This document shows, piece after piece, positions 44,835-54,138 of a DNA stretch of 64,000 bases. Made by a program: the position numbers and the translations under genes. Within the stretch, counting starts at the first letter, position 1. Each line of letters begins with the position of its first letter. Origin of the DNA: Lentilactobacillus kefiri (lineage in GTDB: Bacteria > Bacillota > Bacilli > Lactobacillales > Lactobacillaceae); the NCBI RefSeq assembly GCF_007989105.1, contig NZ_BJVK01000007.1:1-64000 (forward strand), in the 5' to 3' direction. The notes under the pieces were generated by a model, which made no database searches, was not told the origin of the DNA, and worked only from the letters and a program-made list of their open reading frames with translations.

Positions 44835-45398
44835 ATGCTTAATCGTGCAGTTCTTACGGGTCGCCTAACCCGCGATGTTGATTTACGATACACTCAAAGC
44901 GGAACCGCTGTCGGTTCGTTCTCACTTGCCGTTGATCGGCAATTTACCAATCAACAGGGGGAACGAGAGGCTGATTTCATTAACTGCGTAATCTGGCGAA
45001 AATCCGCTGAAAACTTTGCCAACTTCGTTCATAAAGGTTCTCTTGTTGGAATTGATGGTCGGATTCAGACCAGAAATTACGAAAACGCACAGGGACAACG
45101 AGTTTATGTGACTGAAGTTGTAGTAGAGAATTTTGCATTGCTTGAGCCTCGTTCTGCAAGGAACAACTCAAATGGTCAGCAAAATGGAAATGCTCCTCAA
45201 CAAAATAACGGCAATGCCAATCCATTTGATAATAATTCAAATCCTGGTAACGGTGGCAATTCCAACAATAATGGCGGTAGCAAACCTACCAACAACAATG
45301 GTGGAAATAATGGTAACGGCGGGAACAATAATCCTAACGATCCATTCGCCAACTCCGGGGATTCAATTGACATTTCCGATGATGATTTACCATTCTAA
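44835..45398 (+). CDS. ssb: Single-stranded DNA-binding protein
   Basis: The 187 residues begin with an OB fold (about 1-105: [56 protein letters not shown]). A long Asn/Gly-rich linker follows (about 115-170, many NNGG repeats). It ends with the acidic tip DISDDDLPF that recruits replication and repair partners. It lies between rpsF and rpsR as usual. Confidence 0.96.
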   Translation: MLNRAVLTGRLTRDVDLRYTQSGTAVGSFSLAVDRQFTNQQGEREADFINCVIWRKSAENFANFVHKGSLVGIDGRIQTRNYENAQGQRVYVTEVVVENFALLEPRSARNNSNGQQNGNAPQQNNGNANPFDNNSNPGNGGNSNNNGGSKPTNNNGGNNGNGGNNNPNDPFANSGDSIDISDDDLPF

Positions 45399-45434
45399 TG
45401 AATTGGTAAAGTAAATTTTCGAGGAGGAAAAACT

Positions 45435-45674
45435 ATGGCATATCAAAGACGTGGCGGCGGTCGTCGTCGTCGTAAAGTTGATTTTATTGCTGCAAATCAC
45501 ATCGAATACATCGATTACAAAGATATCGATTTATTGAAGCGATTTGTTTCAGAACGTGGAAAGATTCTTCCACGTCGTGTTACTGGAACTAGCGCAAAGA
45601 ACCAACGTGCTTTAACAATTGCTATTAAACGTGCACGTATCATGGGCTTGATGCCTTTCGTTGCTGCCGACTAA
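45435..45674 (+). CDS. rpsR: 30S ribosomal protein S18
   Basis: The 79 residues include a basic start [14 protein letters not shown], then [52 protein letters not shown], the S18 signature. GAGGAGG precedes the ATG. A terminator follows. Confidence 0.96.
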   Translation: MAYQRRGGGRRRRKVDFIAANHIEYIDYKDIDLLKRFVSERGKILPRRVTGTSAKNQRALTIAIKRARIMGLMPFVAAD

Positions 45675-45694
45675 TAATGATTTATCAAAGTCAT

Positions 45695-45717
45695 CCTTTA
45701 GGGGATGGCTTTTTTTG
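45695..45717 (+). terminator. Terminator of rpsF-ssb-rpsR
   Basis: AGTCATCC pairs with GGATGGCT, followed by TTTTTT. Confidence 0.85.
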
Positions 45718-45722
45718 TATCC

Positions 45723-45760
45723 AAAAACAGCCTCCCAATTGATGTGTTGGGAGGCTGTTA
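45723..45760 (-). terminator. Terminator of the NhaC-family gene
   Basis: On the minus strand AACAGCCTCCCAA pairs with TTGGGAGGCTGTT and is followed by TTTGG. Confidence 0.82.
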
Positions 45761-45771
45761 GTATCTCATGA

Positions 45772-47187
45772 TTAGTTTTCATTTGTCGCCGGTTTGGCAT
45801 TTTTAACTGATTGATTGGATTCTAATTTCTTCAATCCGACGCCGGTAAATCCACTCAGTAATGAGAAGATTGGGCAAAGCAGGCTGAAGAAGACAAATGG
45901 CAGGTACTGAATTGTTGGAACGCCTAAAGTGTTGGCAATGAAGACACCCCCAACGCCCCAGGGAACCAGGTAGTTTAATACGGTACCGCCATCTTCGAGT
46001 ACTCGCCCAAGTGCCCGGCTGGCAAGGCCATCGTTATTGAACGTCTTTTTGAATGCCCGGCCTGGGAGGATGATTGATAAGAATTGTTCACCAATAAAGA
46101 TATTGACCCCAATGCAGGCTCCTAAAGCAGCTGTAATCAATTTTGCCGAGTTGTTCAAGTGAGTGGCAAGTGGTGACATAATCGCGCTGATAAGGCCAAA
46201 ATGAACCAATAAACCACCAAGGGATAAGGTCAGGACAATCAAAGCAACGGTGGGCATCATGCTGACAATCCCACCACGGGAAAGTAACAGGTTGACTTCA
46301 TTATTTGAAGTTTTTGCGACAAAACCGTTGGTAATGATCGTGCTGGCTTTAGTGATAGTCAAACCAGCGTTGTTTACAAACATCATTGCTGTTGATACGA
46401 AAATGTTAAGCAACATGGTTGGAATGGCAGCCATTTTGAACGCTGCACAAATGAATACTAAAACGATAGGAATTAATGCCACAATCGAAATGTGGAAATC
46501 ACTGTTTAACGCAGCCACTGTGGTATTGATTTTGTTCATGTCGGCGTGGTTATGACCCATGCCGAGAACGGCAAAGGCAATTGTGGAGATCGTTGCGGCC
46601 GGAACAGTCGACCAAAGAATGGTTTTCATGTGATCAAACAAATCGGTGTCGACAACCGCTGCCGCCAAGTTGTTGGTCTCGGAAAGTGGTGAACATTTAT
46701 CACCGAAGATTCCACCGGATATAATAGCTCCGGCTACCAGTGCCGGATTGAAACTCATGGTAACGCCGATACCGAAGAATGCGATGCCGACAGTTGAGAC
46801 AACTGTGAAACAACTTCCAACTGCAGCTCCTACTAGTGAACAAACCAGAAAGACCGTTGGTAAGAACCATTGAGCACTGATTGCTTTGAAACCGATGACC
46901 ATCAAAGTCGGGATGGTTCCGGCAGCGATCCAGGTACTGATCATGGCGCCAATTAAGATAAAGATGACGATGGGGATGATTCCTTTGTCAATGCCATCCT
47001 TGATCCCGGCGTTAATTTCATCCCAGCTAAATCCGGTTATCTTTGCCCAAAAAATGGTCACGGTAATTGCTAGTAATACTGGAACTTGGGGTGACAGGCC
47101 CAAACCAATCACGCCGGTTCCCATAATGGCTAATGCGATAACTAAAACTAAAATTGCTTCTCTTAAACTTACTTTGCTGTTTCTCAT
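45772..47187 (-). CDS. NhaC-family antiporter, likely tyrosine transporter
   Basis: The 471 residues form about 11-12 membrane helices of the NhaC Na+/H+ antiporter superfamily, with SCFTVVSTVGIAFFGIG, GAIISGGIFGDKCSPLSETNNLAAA and a repeated NNSAKLITAALGACIGVNIF half. AGAGG lies eight bases before the ATG. The upstream T-box, with TAC as likely specifier, suggests an amino-acid substrate. Tyr-regulated NhaC members in Bacilli have been predicted to transport tyrosine. Alternatives are malate/lactate or plain Na+/H+ exchange. Confidence 0.78.
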   Translation of the reverse strand: MRNSKVSLREAILVLVIALAIMGTGVIGLGLSPQVPVLLAITVTIFWAKITGFSWDEINAGIKDGIDKGIIPIVIFILIGAMISTWIAAGTIPTLMVIGFKAISAQWFLPTVFLVCSLVGAAVGSCFTVVSTVGIAFFGIGVTMSFNPALVAGAIISGGIFGDKCSPLSETNNLAAAVVDTDLFDHMKTILWSTVPAATISTIAFAVLGMGHNHADMNKINTTVAALNSDFHISIVALIPIVLVFICAAFKMAAIPTMLLNIFVSTAMMFVNNAGLTITKASTIITNGFVAKTSNNEVNLLLSRGGIVSMMPTVALIVLTLSLGGLLVHFGLISAIMSPLATHLNNSAKLITAALGACIGVNIFIGEQFLSIILPGRAFKKTFNNDGLASRALGRVLEDGGTVLNYLVPWGVGGVFIANTLGVPTIQYLPFVFFSLLCPIFSLLSGFTGVGLKKLESNQSVKNAKPATNEN

Positions 47188-47222
47188 AGTGCCAACCTCT
47201 TTTTATTGTTAGATTTTTGTTC

Positions 47223-47279
47223 TTACAGTAATTCAGTTGACCTATATCGAGGCATGCCGCCGTTTGTTGTTCTTCTCAT
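47223..47279 (-). CDS. Short ORF between the T-box and the NhaC gene
   Basis: The 18-codon frame MRRTTNGGMPRYRSTELL has AAGGGGG seven bases before its ATG, immediately after the T-box terminator, and ends 35 bases before the NhaC start. It holds one Tyr codon. It mirrors the 17-codon ORF after the trp T-box (11937-11990), which holds one Trp codon. A role as second-layer leader peptide is speculative. Confidence 0.4.
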   Translation of the reverse strand: MRRTTNGGMPRYRSTELL

Positions 47280-47303
47280 GATAAATCCCCCTTAAAGTCA
47301 AAA

Positions 47304-47530
47304 AAATCGTCCCTATTACATATAAATGCAATAGGGACGATTTTTACCGTGGTACCACCCAACTTGTGTATCAAAGATACACCGCTCACTAGAAGATAAT
47401 GGATTCTAGTTATTGACCATTGTCGTGATATTACGGTATTTCGTAACCTTACCCTGATTGGTTCGCAGCAACCACCAACTTCCTGACACCCAGATAAGGA
47501 ACTACTTCATGTAATTCGACTTTAATTATT
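47304..47530 (-). promoter_or_regulatory. T-box riboswitch, likely tyrosine-specific
   Basis: On the minus strand the leader has AGTAG, the stem I motif GGAAGTTGGTGGTTGCTGCGAACC, the consensus T-box GGGTGGTACCACGG (47347-47360), and terminator ATCGTCCCTATT/AATAGGGACGAT plus T-run. The lower stem GTCG..ATTAC/GTAAT..CGAC and upper CCTTA/TAAGG frame the specifier loop TTACGAAATACC, where TAC (47436-47438) is the best specifier candidate. The tRNA assignment is inferred. Confidence 0.9.
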
Positions 47531-47536
47531 AGAATG

Positions 47537-47565
47537 AGTATAAAACTTGATGAGAAAAATTCCAA
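47537..47565 (-). promoter_or_regulatory. Promoter of the NhaC T-box leader
   Basis: On the minus strand TTGGAA (47560-47565) and TATACT (47537-47542) with a 17-bp spacer. Confidence 0.6.
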
Positions 47566-47708
47566 GAAATATTTTCAATGTCAATCCTTACATAAATCAG
47601 CCTTGATAACTAAAAATCACAATAGTTTTGTAAATAATGTGAAAAGATCTGCCATATTTACCTAATAATATCTAAATATTCCTCATTTTTGCCTTATAAA
47701 ATAACAAA

Positions 47709-47750
47709 ATGTCATGAAACATGACATACGTTCCCGTGGTGTGCTAATAT
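47709..47750 (+). promoter_or_regulatory. Operator palindrome over the permease promoter
   Basis: ATGTCATG-AAA-CATGACAT (47709-47727) is a perfect 8-3-8 inverted repeat. Its right half provides TGACAT (47722-47727), 17 bases before TAATAT (47745-47750). A regulator here would directly control the permease. Confidence 0.6.
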
Positions 47751-47814
47751 AAGACCATTCACATTAGAACATTTTAATCTATTTCTTATGTTGCTCTTAT
47801 TTAGGAGGTTGCCT

Positions 47815-49206
47815 ATGAAGTCAAAAATTCAAGAGAACCAAGATGGAACGATGCGAGCGTTAAGTAATCGTCATGTTCAGATGATTGCGATTGGCGGTAC
47901 GATCGGTACCGGGTTGTTCCTGGGATCCGGAAGCACCATCAGCAAGACTGGCCCATCAGTTATGTTGATTTATTTGGTACTGGGAGTCTTTTTCTTCTTC
48001 ATGATGCGTGGAATCGGCGAAATGTTTTATTCAGACCCTTCGCAACATACATTTGTTTCTTTTATCTCCCGATATTTAGGGCCGACTGTTGGTCACTTTA
48101 CCGGCTGGACGTACTGGATTGGACTTGTCTTTGTATGTATGGCTGAACTAAGCGCAACTGCTACATACGTCAAATTTTGGTTTCCATCGATTCCGGCTTG
48201 GATCATTGAAGTCGCGTTTTTAGCAATTTTAGCCAGTGTGAATTTGATTGCCGCCAGATTATTTGGTGAAGCGGAATTTTGGTTTGCTATGATCAAGATC
48301 GTTGCCATCCTGGCGCTGATATTTACTGGAATTTTCATGATGTTGCGTCATTCGGTAACGCCGGTTGGCCATGCCACCCTCGGAAATCTTTTCAGTAATT
48401 TCCAATTTTTCCCTCACGGCGGGGTTAATTTCATTGCTGCATTTCCAATGGTATTCTTTGCTTTCATGGGAATTGAATTTGTCAGCATCACAATTGGTGA
48501 GGCAAAGAACCCACAAACAGTTATTAAAAAGGCGGTTAACGAAACGCTTATCCGAATCTTGATTTTCTATATTGGTGCTTTGACCATTATCATGGGGATC
48601 ATCCCCTGGTCATCAATCACCCCTAACAGCAGTCCCTTCGTTCAAGTGTTGAAATTAGCCGGTTTGCCGGCTGCCGCAGCGGTCATCAACTTCGTGGTTT
48701 TGACTTCCGCCGCATCATCACTCAACAGTTGTATCTTCTCTGCCGGCCGACATTTCTATCAGTTGGCAACCGAGGTTCCCGAGGACAGTTGGATGCACAA
48801 GAAGTTTGCTAAAATTTCTCACAATGGTGTCCCAGCTCCGGCCATCATTTTCTCAGCAGCTCTGGTATTGATCACACCCCTGATTAGTTTAACCAACGGC
48901 TTGGCGTCAGTGTTCACTATTGTAACTGGGATTTCCAGTGATATGTACATCATCGTGTACACCTTGGCAATGCTGGCACACAGAAAGTATCGTCAGTCTG
49001 CCGATTTCCTGCCGAATGGTTTCTTAATGCCGGCATATAAGATCATGAGTCCCCTGACGATTACATTCTTTATCGTTATCTTTGTTTCATTGTTCTTCGT
49101 TCCAGAAGATATTATTGGTGCAATCGGAGCCATTGTCTGGACCGCAGTTTTCGGTGGTGCCACTTATTTGCATCAAAGAAAATTGGTTCCCGATACCGAT
49201 CAATAG
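47815..49206 (+). CDS. Amino acid permease (APC, AAT family)
   Basis: The 463 residues form about 12 membrane helices with the AAT-family opening LSNRHVQMIAIGGTIGTGLFLGSG, the helix 3 GHFTGWTYWIG and the helix 6 AFMGIEFVSITIGEAKNP. They resemble CycA/YifK/LysP-like H+ symporters for small or aromatic amino acids; the substrate is not determinable. The ATG at 47815 follows AGGAGG by six bases. It is divergent to the T-box/NhaC unit across 250 bases with a perfect palindromic operator. Confidence 0.88.
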   Translation: MKSKIQENQDGTMRALSNRHVQMIAIGGTIGTGLFLGSGSTISKTGPSVMLIYLVLGVFFFFMMRGIGEMFYSDPSQHTFVSFISRYLGPTVGHFTGWTYWIGLVFVCMAELSATATYVKFWFPSIPAWIIEVAFLAILASVNLIAARLFGEAEFWFAMIKIVAILALIFTGIFMMLRHSVTPVGHATLGNLFSNFQFFPHGGVNFIAAFPMVFFAFMGIEFVSITIGEAKNPQTVIKKAVNETLIRILIFYIGALTIIMGIIPWSSITPNSSPFVQVLKLAGLPAAAAVINFVVLTSAASSLNSCIFSAGRHFYQLATEVPEDSWMHKKFAKISHNGVPAPAIIFSAALVLITPLISLTNGLASVFTIVTGISSDMYIIVYTLAMLAHRKYRQSADFLPNGFLMPAYKIMSPLTITFFIVIFVSLFFVPEDIIGAIGAIVWTAVFGGATYLHQRKLVPDTDQ

Positions 49207-49250
49207 ATTCAGTTTCAACACATAATCCGTTTTCTCCTAATATAAAAACT

Positions 49251-49288
49251 TGGATTCCTGACTGGTTAAACAGTCGGGAATCTTTTTG
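49251..49288 (+). terminator. Terminator of the permease
   Basis: GGATTCCTGACTG pairs with CAGTCGGGAATC, followed by TTTTT. Confidence 0.85.
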
Positions 49289-49479
49289 TATTTCTGATAT
49301 GGCGGATGATTTAAAAGCTTGATTGTCAACATGGTAAAGGGGCTGTTATATCGCCGAAAATGACGATAATTGGGCAATATTTTAAGATGTTAAAAAAGGG
49401 TAAACAATTGAAGGAATCATTAAGAATCCAGTTTTATGGTAAAATAAGACTATTAAGCTATTGATGAAGAGGAATTAAT

Positions 49480-51492
49480 ATGAAAAATTGGTTTACAAAC
49501 AACAGTGGCGAACTTCCGCCATTTGTTCATAACCGACGCCTCAGAAGAATCATGATTTTTATTTCCTTAATCGTGATTTACGGCATCGTTATTTCATTTC
49601 TATATAACATTGTGGCTTCCCTTATTCTAATTGTGATTAGTGTTGTAGGGCTGATTTTTACCATTGTTATGATGAATGAAATTAGTTCGGATACCAATCG
49701 CTATATTACCGACTTATCATACCGAATTCACCGTGGTGAGCAGGAATCGCTGCTGGAAATGCCCATCGGTGTCATGATTTTAAATGACAGCGAGATTGTT
49801 GAGTGGGCCAACCCATACATGATTAAGTATTTTAAGGATGAAAATCTGCTGGGACGAAAAATGGCCGATATTGACCCCGACCTGCAGAAACTCATTACCA
49901 AGTATGCGGCGTCAAATGAATTCCATACGATTACATGGCGGGATCACAAATTCACCATGTTGGTTCAAAAGGAATACAACTCCATTTATCTAATGGATAT
50001 TACCCGTTACGCAAATCTTGAAGAGCGTTACAACGATGAACAGATTTCCGTTGGGCAGATTTTCTTGGATAACTATGATGAAATTACCCAGTCAATGACT
50101 GACCAGGAAATTTCCAACTTGAGCAACTATGTCACGAATGAGTTGGCCACTTGGTCACAAAAGTATGGCATGTTCCTCAAACAAATTGATGATGATCACT
50201 TCTTCTTATTGGCTTATTCCAAATCGTTAACAGCGATTGAAAACGATAAGTTCAATATTTTGGATACCGTCCGTGAAACAACTTCCAAGCAGAACTTCCC
50301 ACTGACTTTGAGTATCGGAATCGCCTATGGCGAAGATGACTTGAATAGCTTGGCAGATCAGGCTCAAAGCAACCTTGACCTGGCATTGGGTCGTGGTGGT
50401 GACCAGGTTGTTGTCAAATCCCTTGATGGAACTGCCCGTTTCTATGGTGGTAAGACCAACCCAATGGAGAAGCGGACCCGGGTTCGGGCTCGAATGATTT
50501 CTCAAGCCTTAAACGAATTGATGAGTGCTTCGGATCAGGTCTTTGTTCAAGGTCATACAAGACCGGATATGGATTCACTTGGTGCCTGCCTTGGTATCAG
50601 ACGAATTGCCCAGATGAATAATAAGAAGTGCTGGATTGTCCTTGATAAAGAAAAGGTCCATTCAGATATTCAGAGATTGTTGGAAGCAACCAAGAAATAT
50701 CCTGAAATTGCCGATTCAATCATTACGCCGTCAGAAGCTATGAGCAAAGTGACGGACAGCAGTATGCTGATTATGGTGGATCATTCGAAGCCATCAATCA
50801 GTATGTCTGAAGAATTATATAAACGAATGTCATCCAAGGTTGTTATTATCGATCATCACCGTCGTGGTGAAGAGTTCCCTGAAAATCCAATGTTGGTCTA
50901 TATTGAACCATATGCATCTTCAACCTGTGAGTTGATTACCGAAATGTTTGAATATCAGCCACATGAAGAAGAACCAATCAACCGGATTGAAGCAACAGCT
51001 ATGTTGACCGGTATCTTTATTGATACCCAACGCTTCTCAATGCGGACAGGTACCAGAACATTTGATGCCGCCAGTTATCTGCGTTCTGCAGGGGCTGATT
51101 CCGATGAGATGCAGCAATTTATGAAGGAAAATATCGACAGTTATCTCCAACGAAATCATTTGATTTCCAAAGTTGAATTCTTCCATAAAGATATGGCATT
51201 AATTGTTGGTGAAGAAGATCAGGTTTATGATCCGGTTACTGCCGCTCAGGCCTGTGATTCTCTATTGACGATGTCGGGTGTTGATGCATCGTTTATTATT
51301 ACCAAACGAGCCGACGGATTAGTCGGGGTTTCTGCACGAAGCACCGGTACGATCAACGTCCAAGTCATTATGGAGCAAATGGGCGGTGGCGGTCATTTAT
51401 CCAGCGGTGCTACGCAGGTTTCCGACAAGTCGGTTGCCGACGTGAAAAAAATGCTGCTTGAAACGATCAAGAATATCGATGATAATGAATAA
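49480..51492 (+). CDS. gdpP: Cyclic-di-AMP phosphodiesterase GdpP
   Basis: This membrane-bound enzyme degrades c-di-AMP, which controls osmolyte uptake and wall stress. The 670 residues have two N-terminal helices (about 25-70), a PAS-like domain (about 85-155), a degenerate GGDEF domain (about 175-300), and DHH/DHHA1 catalytic domains with GHTRPDMDSLGA, MVDHSKPS, IDHHRRGEEF and GGGGHLSSGA. It precedes rplI and dnaB in the usual order. Confidence 0.95.
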   Translation: MKNWFTNNSGELPPFVHNRRLRRIMIFISLIVIYGIVISFLYNIVASLILIVISVVGLIFTIVMMNEISSDTNRYITDLSYRIHRGEQESLLEMPIGVMILNDSEIVEWANPYMIKYFKDENLLGRKMADIDPDLQKLITKYAASNEFHTITWRDHKFTMLVQKEYNSIYLMDITRYANLEERYNDEQISVGQIFLDNYDEITQSMTDQEISNLSNYVTNELATWSQKYGMFLKQIDDDHFFLLAYSKSLTAIENDKFNILDTVRETTSKQNFPLTLSIGIAYGEDDLNSLADQAQSNLDLALGRGGDQVVVKSLDGTARFYGGKTNPMEKRTRVRARMISQALNELMSASDQVFVQGHTRPDMDSLGACLGIRRIAQMNNKKCWIVLDKEKVHSDIQRLLEATKKYPEIADSIITPSEAMSKVTDSSMLIMVDHSKPSISMSEELYKRMSSKVVIIDHHRRGEEFPENPMLVYIEPYASSTCELITEMFEYQPHEEEPINRIEATAMLTGIFIDTQRFSMRTGTRTFDAASYLRSAGADSDEMQQFMKENIDSYLQRNHLISKVEFFHKDMALIVGEEDQVYDPVTAAQACDSLLTMSGVDASFIITKRADGLVGVSARSTGTINVQVIMEQMGGGGHLSSGATQVSDKSVADVKKMLLETIKNIDDNE

Positions 51493-51531
51493 AGGTATTT
51501 AAATTTTTGAGGATAGTAGGAGTGATCTGTT

Positions 51532-51984
51532 ATGAAAGTAATTTTTCTGGAAGATGTCCGTGGCAAGGGTAAACGCGGGGAAGTAAAAGAAGTTCCTGAC
51601 GGCTATGCTCAAAACTTTCTGATTAAAAATGGAAAGGCAAAGGTAGCATCAAAAGCCGCCATGAGCCAACTTAAAGGCCAACAAAAGGCTGAAGAAAAAC
51701 GTGAAGAAGAGGAACTTGAGGAATCCAAGCAATTGAAGGCCAAGCTCGAAGACGACAAGACTGTCGTTGAGCTTAAAGCTAAGGCCGGAACTGACGGCCG
51801 CCTCTTCGGTTCAATCCCCAGCAAGCAAATTGCCACAGCACTGGAAAAACAATACGGGGTTAAGCTTGATAAGCGTAAGATTGAATTATCTGAGCCAATC
51901 AAAGTTGCTGGTTACACCAATGTACCAGTTAAGCTGCACACTGATGTAACTGCCAAGATTCGGGTTCATGTTTCTGAAAAATAG
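51532..51984 (+). CDS. rplI: 50S ribosomal protein L9
   Basis: The 150 residues have the N-terminal L9 motif [25 protein letters not shown], a long charged helix (about 45-75) and the C-terminal domain with [17 protein letters not shown]. It lies 40 bases after gdpP, followed by a palindromic repeat. Confidence 0.96.
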   Translation: MKVIFLEDVRGKGKRGEVKEVPDGYAQNFLIKNGKAKVASKAAMSQLKGQQKAEEKREEEELEESKQLKAKLEDDKTVVELKAKAGTDGRLFGSIPSKQIATALEKQYGVKLDKRKIELSEPIKVAGYTNVPVKLHTDVTAKIRVHVSEK

Positions 51985-51985
51985 C

Positions 51986-52150
51986 GTGCAACGAGACCCG
52001 GGTGGCCGCGGTGCATAAGTAGAAAATGGCTATTAATGAACGTTCTTTGTTCATTGATAGCCATTTTTTACTTATGTGTAGCGGTCAGGGTTGTCGCCAA
52101 GTAGGCTAGGCAGGCATACAGCTGGCCGTCGAAACACGTTTCTGCTAAGT
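51986..52150. repeat. Palindromic repeat, inverted partner of 17005-17115 (copy F)
   Basis: The first 111 bases (51986-52096) equal the reverse complement of 17005-17115 except for one compensatory T-A/C-G pair. A second module follows: GCCAAGTAGGCTAGGCA, GGCCGTCG and AAACACGTTTCTGCTAAG, related to copies B, D and E. It fills the rplI-dnaB gap and has no gene. Confidence 0.85.
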
Positions 52151-52265
52151 AGACTTACGATGATTTTGCAGCCAGTCCTTTTCTTATCAAAGCATGCGAG
52201 AATTTTGGCGTTGTGTGCTACAATTTATGTATTGTATTTAAAGTGAACGAATTTGAGGAATAAAT

Positions 52266-53654
52266 ATGAGCAATGAGTTTGTAAACGAGTTACCACCACA
52301 AAATATCGACGCGGAAAAGGCGGTCTTGGGATCTATCTTCCTGAGTACCGATGCTTTGGTTGAGTCCATGGAGTTTTTGGAGTCGGACGACTTCTACAAG
52401 CATTCTCACCAGATTATTTATAAAGATATGGTTGAGTTAAACGACCGCGATGAAGCGATCGATGTTGTGACGATAACCAACATTTTAACCGAACAAAATA
52501 ACTTGGATGACGTTGGTGGAATGGAATATATTGCCGATCTGGCGGGTTCTGTTCCAACTGCTGCCAACGTGACCTACTACGCTAAAATCGTCAAAGACAA
52601 GGCCATTTTACGGCGCTTGATTCAAACTGCGACCAACATCGTTACCAATAGCTACAATACCGATGATGATGTGACAACGGTCTTGGATGATGCTGAACGA
52701 GACATTATGAACGTGGCTGAAAACCGGACCATGTCCGGATTCAAACCAATCAAAGAAGTCTTGAACAACGCCTTTAATGAAATTGATCGGTTGTCTAAAG
52801 AAGGGGATGCAGTTACCGGTCTTTCAACCGGCTATCCGGAATTGGACAAAATTACCACTGGTCTCCACAAAGATGAATTAATTATTTTGGCTGCCCGGCC
52901 TGCCGTTGGTAAAACGGCCTTTGCGTTGAACTTGGCCCAAAACGTGGGTACCAAAACCGATAAAACAGTTGCCATTTTTAGTTTGGAAATGAGTGCAGAA
53001 TCTTTGGTTAACCGGATGCTTTGTGCGGAAGGTAGTATTGATGCCAACCATTTGCGGACCGGTCAGTTAACCGAAGACGAATGGCAGAATTTGGTTGTTG
53101 CCATGGGCAGTTTGTCCCGTGCCAACATTTATATGGATGATACGGCGGGTATTAAGATGTCTGAAATCCGTGCCAAATGCCGTCGACTTGCCAAAGAGTC
53201 CGGCAACCTGGGCTTAGTGGTGGTCGATTACCTGCAGCTGATTGAAGGCAGTAACGCCGAAAACCGGCAACAGGAAGTTTCTGGGATTTCGCGGCAGTTG
53301 AAGAAATTAGCCAAAGAACTCCACGTTCCTGTCATTGCGTTATCCCAGCTTTCTCGTGGGGTTGAACAGCGTCAGGATAAGCGACCCGTATTGTCCGATA
53401 TCCGTGAGTCCGGTTCAATTGAACAGGATGCCGATATCGTTGCCTTTCTTTACCGTGATGATTATTATCGGGATGAAGATGGTGATGATAGCGATGATTC
53501 CGGTTCCGAGGGCGAAGATGATGAGAACAACGTCGGTGAAGTTGAAGTCATTATTGAAAAGAACCGATCGGGTCCTCGTGGAACGGTCAAATTGCTGTTC
53601 GTGAAGTCATATAATAAGTTTTCGTCGATTTCGTATGCGCAGCAACAATCTTAA
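52266..53654 (+). CDS. dnaB: Replicative DNA helicase DnaB
   Basis: This is the hexameric fork helicase (DnaB of E. coli, DnaC of B. subtilis). The 462 residues have the N-terminal DnaB domain (PPQNIDAEKAVLGSIF), the RecA-like core with Walker A AARPAVGKTAFALN, FSLEMSAESLVNRM, Walker B LVVVDYLQLI and LSQLSRGVEQRQDKRPVLSDIRESGSIEQDAD. An acidic insertion (EDGDDSDDSGSEGEDDEN, near residue 405) sits before the last strands. GAGGAA precedes the ATG. Confidence 0.95.
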   Translation: MSNEFVNELPPQNIDAEKAVLGSIFLSTDALVESMEFLESDDFYKHSHQIIYKDMVELNDRDEAIDVVTITNILTEQNNLDDVGGMEYIADLAGSVPTAANVTYYAKIVKDKAILRRLIQTATNIVTNSYNTDDDVTTVLDDAERDIMNVAENRTMSGFKPIKEVLNNAFNEIDRLSKEGDAVTGLSTGYPELDKITTGLHKDELIILAARPAVGKTAFALNLAQNVGTKTDKTVAIFSLEMSAESLVNRMLCAEGSIDANHLRTGQLTEDEWQNLVVAMGSLSRANIYMDDTAGIKMSEIRAKCRRLAKESGNLGLVVVDYLQLIEGSNAENRQQEVSGISRQLKKLAKELHVPVIALSQLSRGVEQRQDKRPVLSDIRESGSIEQDADIVAFLYRDDYYRDEDGDDSDDSGSEGEDDENNVGEVEVIIEKNRSGPRGTVKLLFVKSYNKFSSISYAQQQS

Positions 53655-53663
53655 ATATGATGT

Positions 53664-53703
53664 ACAAAAAGGCGAGCACCTCAATATGAGTGCTCGCCTT
53701 TAC
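53664..53703 (+). terminator. Terminator of dnaB
   Basis: AAAGGCGAGCAC pairs with GTGCTCGCCTTT. Confidence 0.82.
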
Positions 53704-53728
53704 TGTACATAAATCATGAATTTTGCGT

Positions 53729-53777
53729 AAAAAAATAACAACCACGGCTACAAGTAGCTGCGTGATCGTTATTTAAT
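53729..53777 (-). terminator. Terminator of tRNA-Lys
   Basis: On the minus strand AATAACGATCACGCAGCTA pairs with TAGCCGTGGTTGTTATT and is followed by TTTTT. Confidence 0.8.
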
Positions 53778-53790
53778 GGTATGTAATTGA

Positions 53791-53863
53791 TGGGCAGTCA
53801 GGGGCTCGAACCCTGGACCCACGGATTAAGAGTCCGTTGCTCTACCAACTGAGCTAACTGCCC
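53791..53863 (-). tRNA. tRNA-Lys (CUU)
   Basis: The 73-base minus-strand cloverleaf has acceptor GGGCAGT/ACTGCCC with discriminator A, D-stem GCTC/GAGC, anticodon stem ACGGA/TCCGT with loop CTCTTAA (anticodon CUU), variable loop GGGTC and T-arm CAGGG-TTCGAGC-CCCTG. CCA is not encoded. It is head-on to the right fork. Confidence 0.96.
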
Positions 53864-54042
53864 ATTACTAACCGACTTAAATATAATAGCATATGCACAA
53901 AATTTTTGCAACACGCAAAAGTCAATTTTTTACATTGGCAGTGAATTTTGTTGAGTTGGTGGACAATCAATCATTATCCACTATCTTTATTCACAGTGCT
54001 TCAAACATTTATCCGACGATCCGAGGCTTCATTCGTATTTAT

Positions 54043-54069
54043 TTGACCAATATATGTCTGTGTTATAAT
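54043..54069 (+). promoter_or_regulatory. Probable promoter of the wal operon
   Basis: TTGACC (54043-54048) lies 15 bases before TATAAT (54064-54069), or 17 bases before an overlapping TAATAA. The rest of 53870-54138 shows no gene. Confidence 0.5.
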
Positions 54070-54138
54070 AACAACATGTTGGCGTGTGCAAATTTATAGA
54101 AAATAACAATAATAAATCCATGTTAGGAGAAATTGTTA

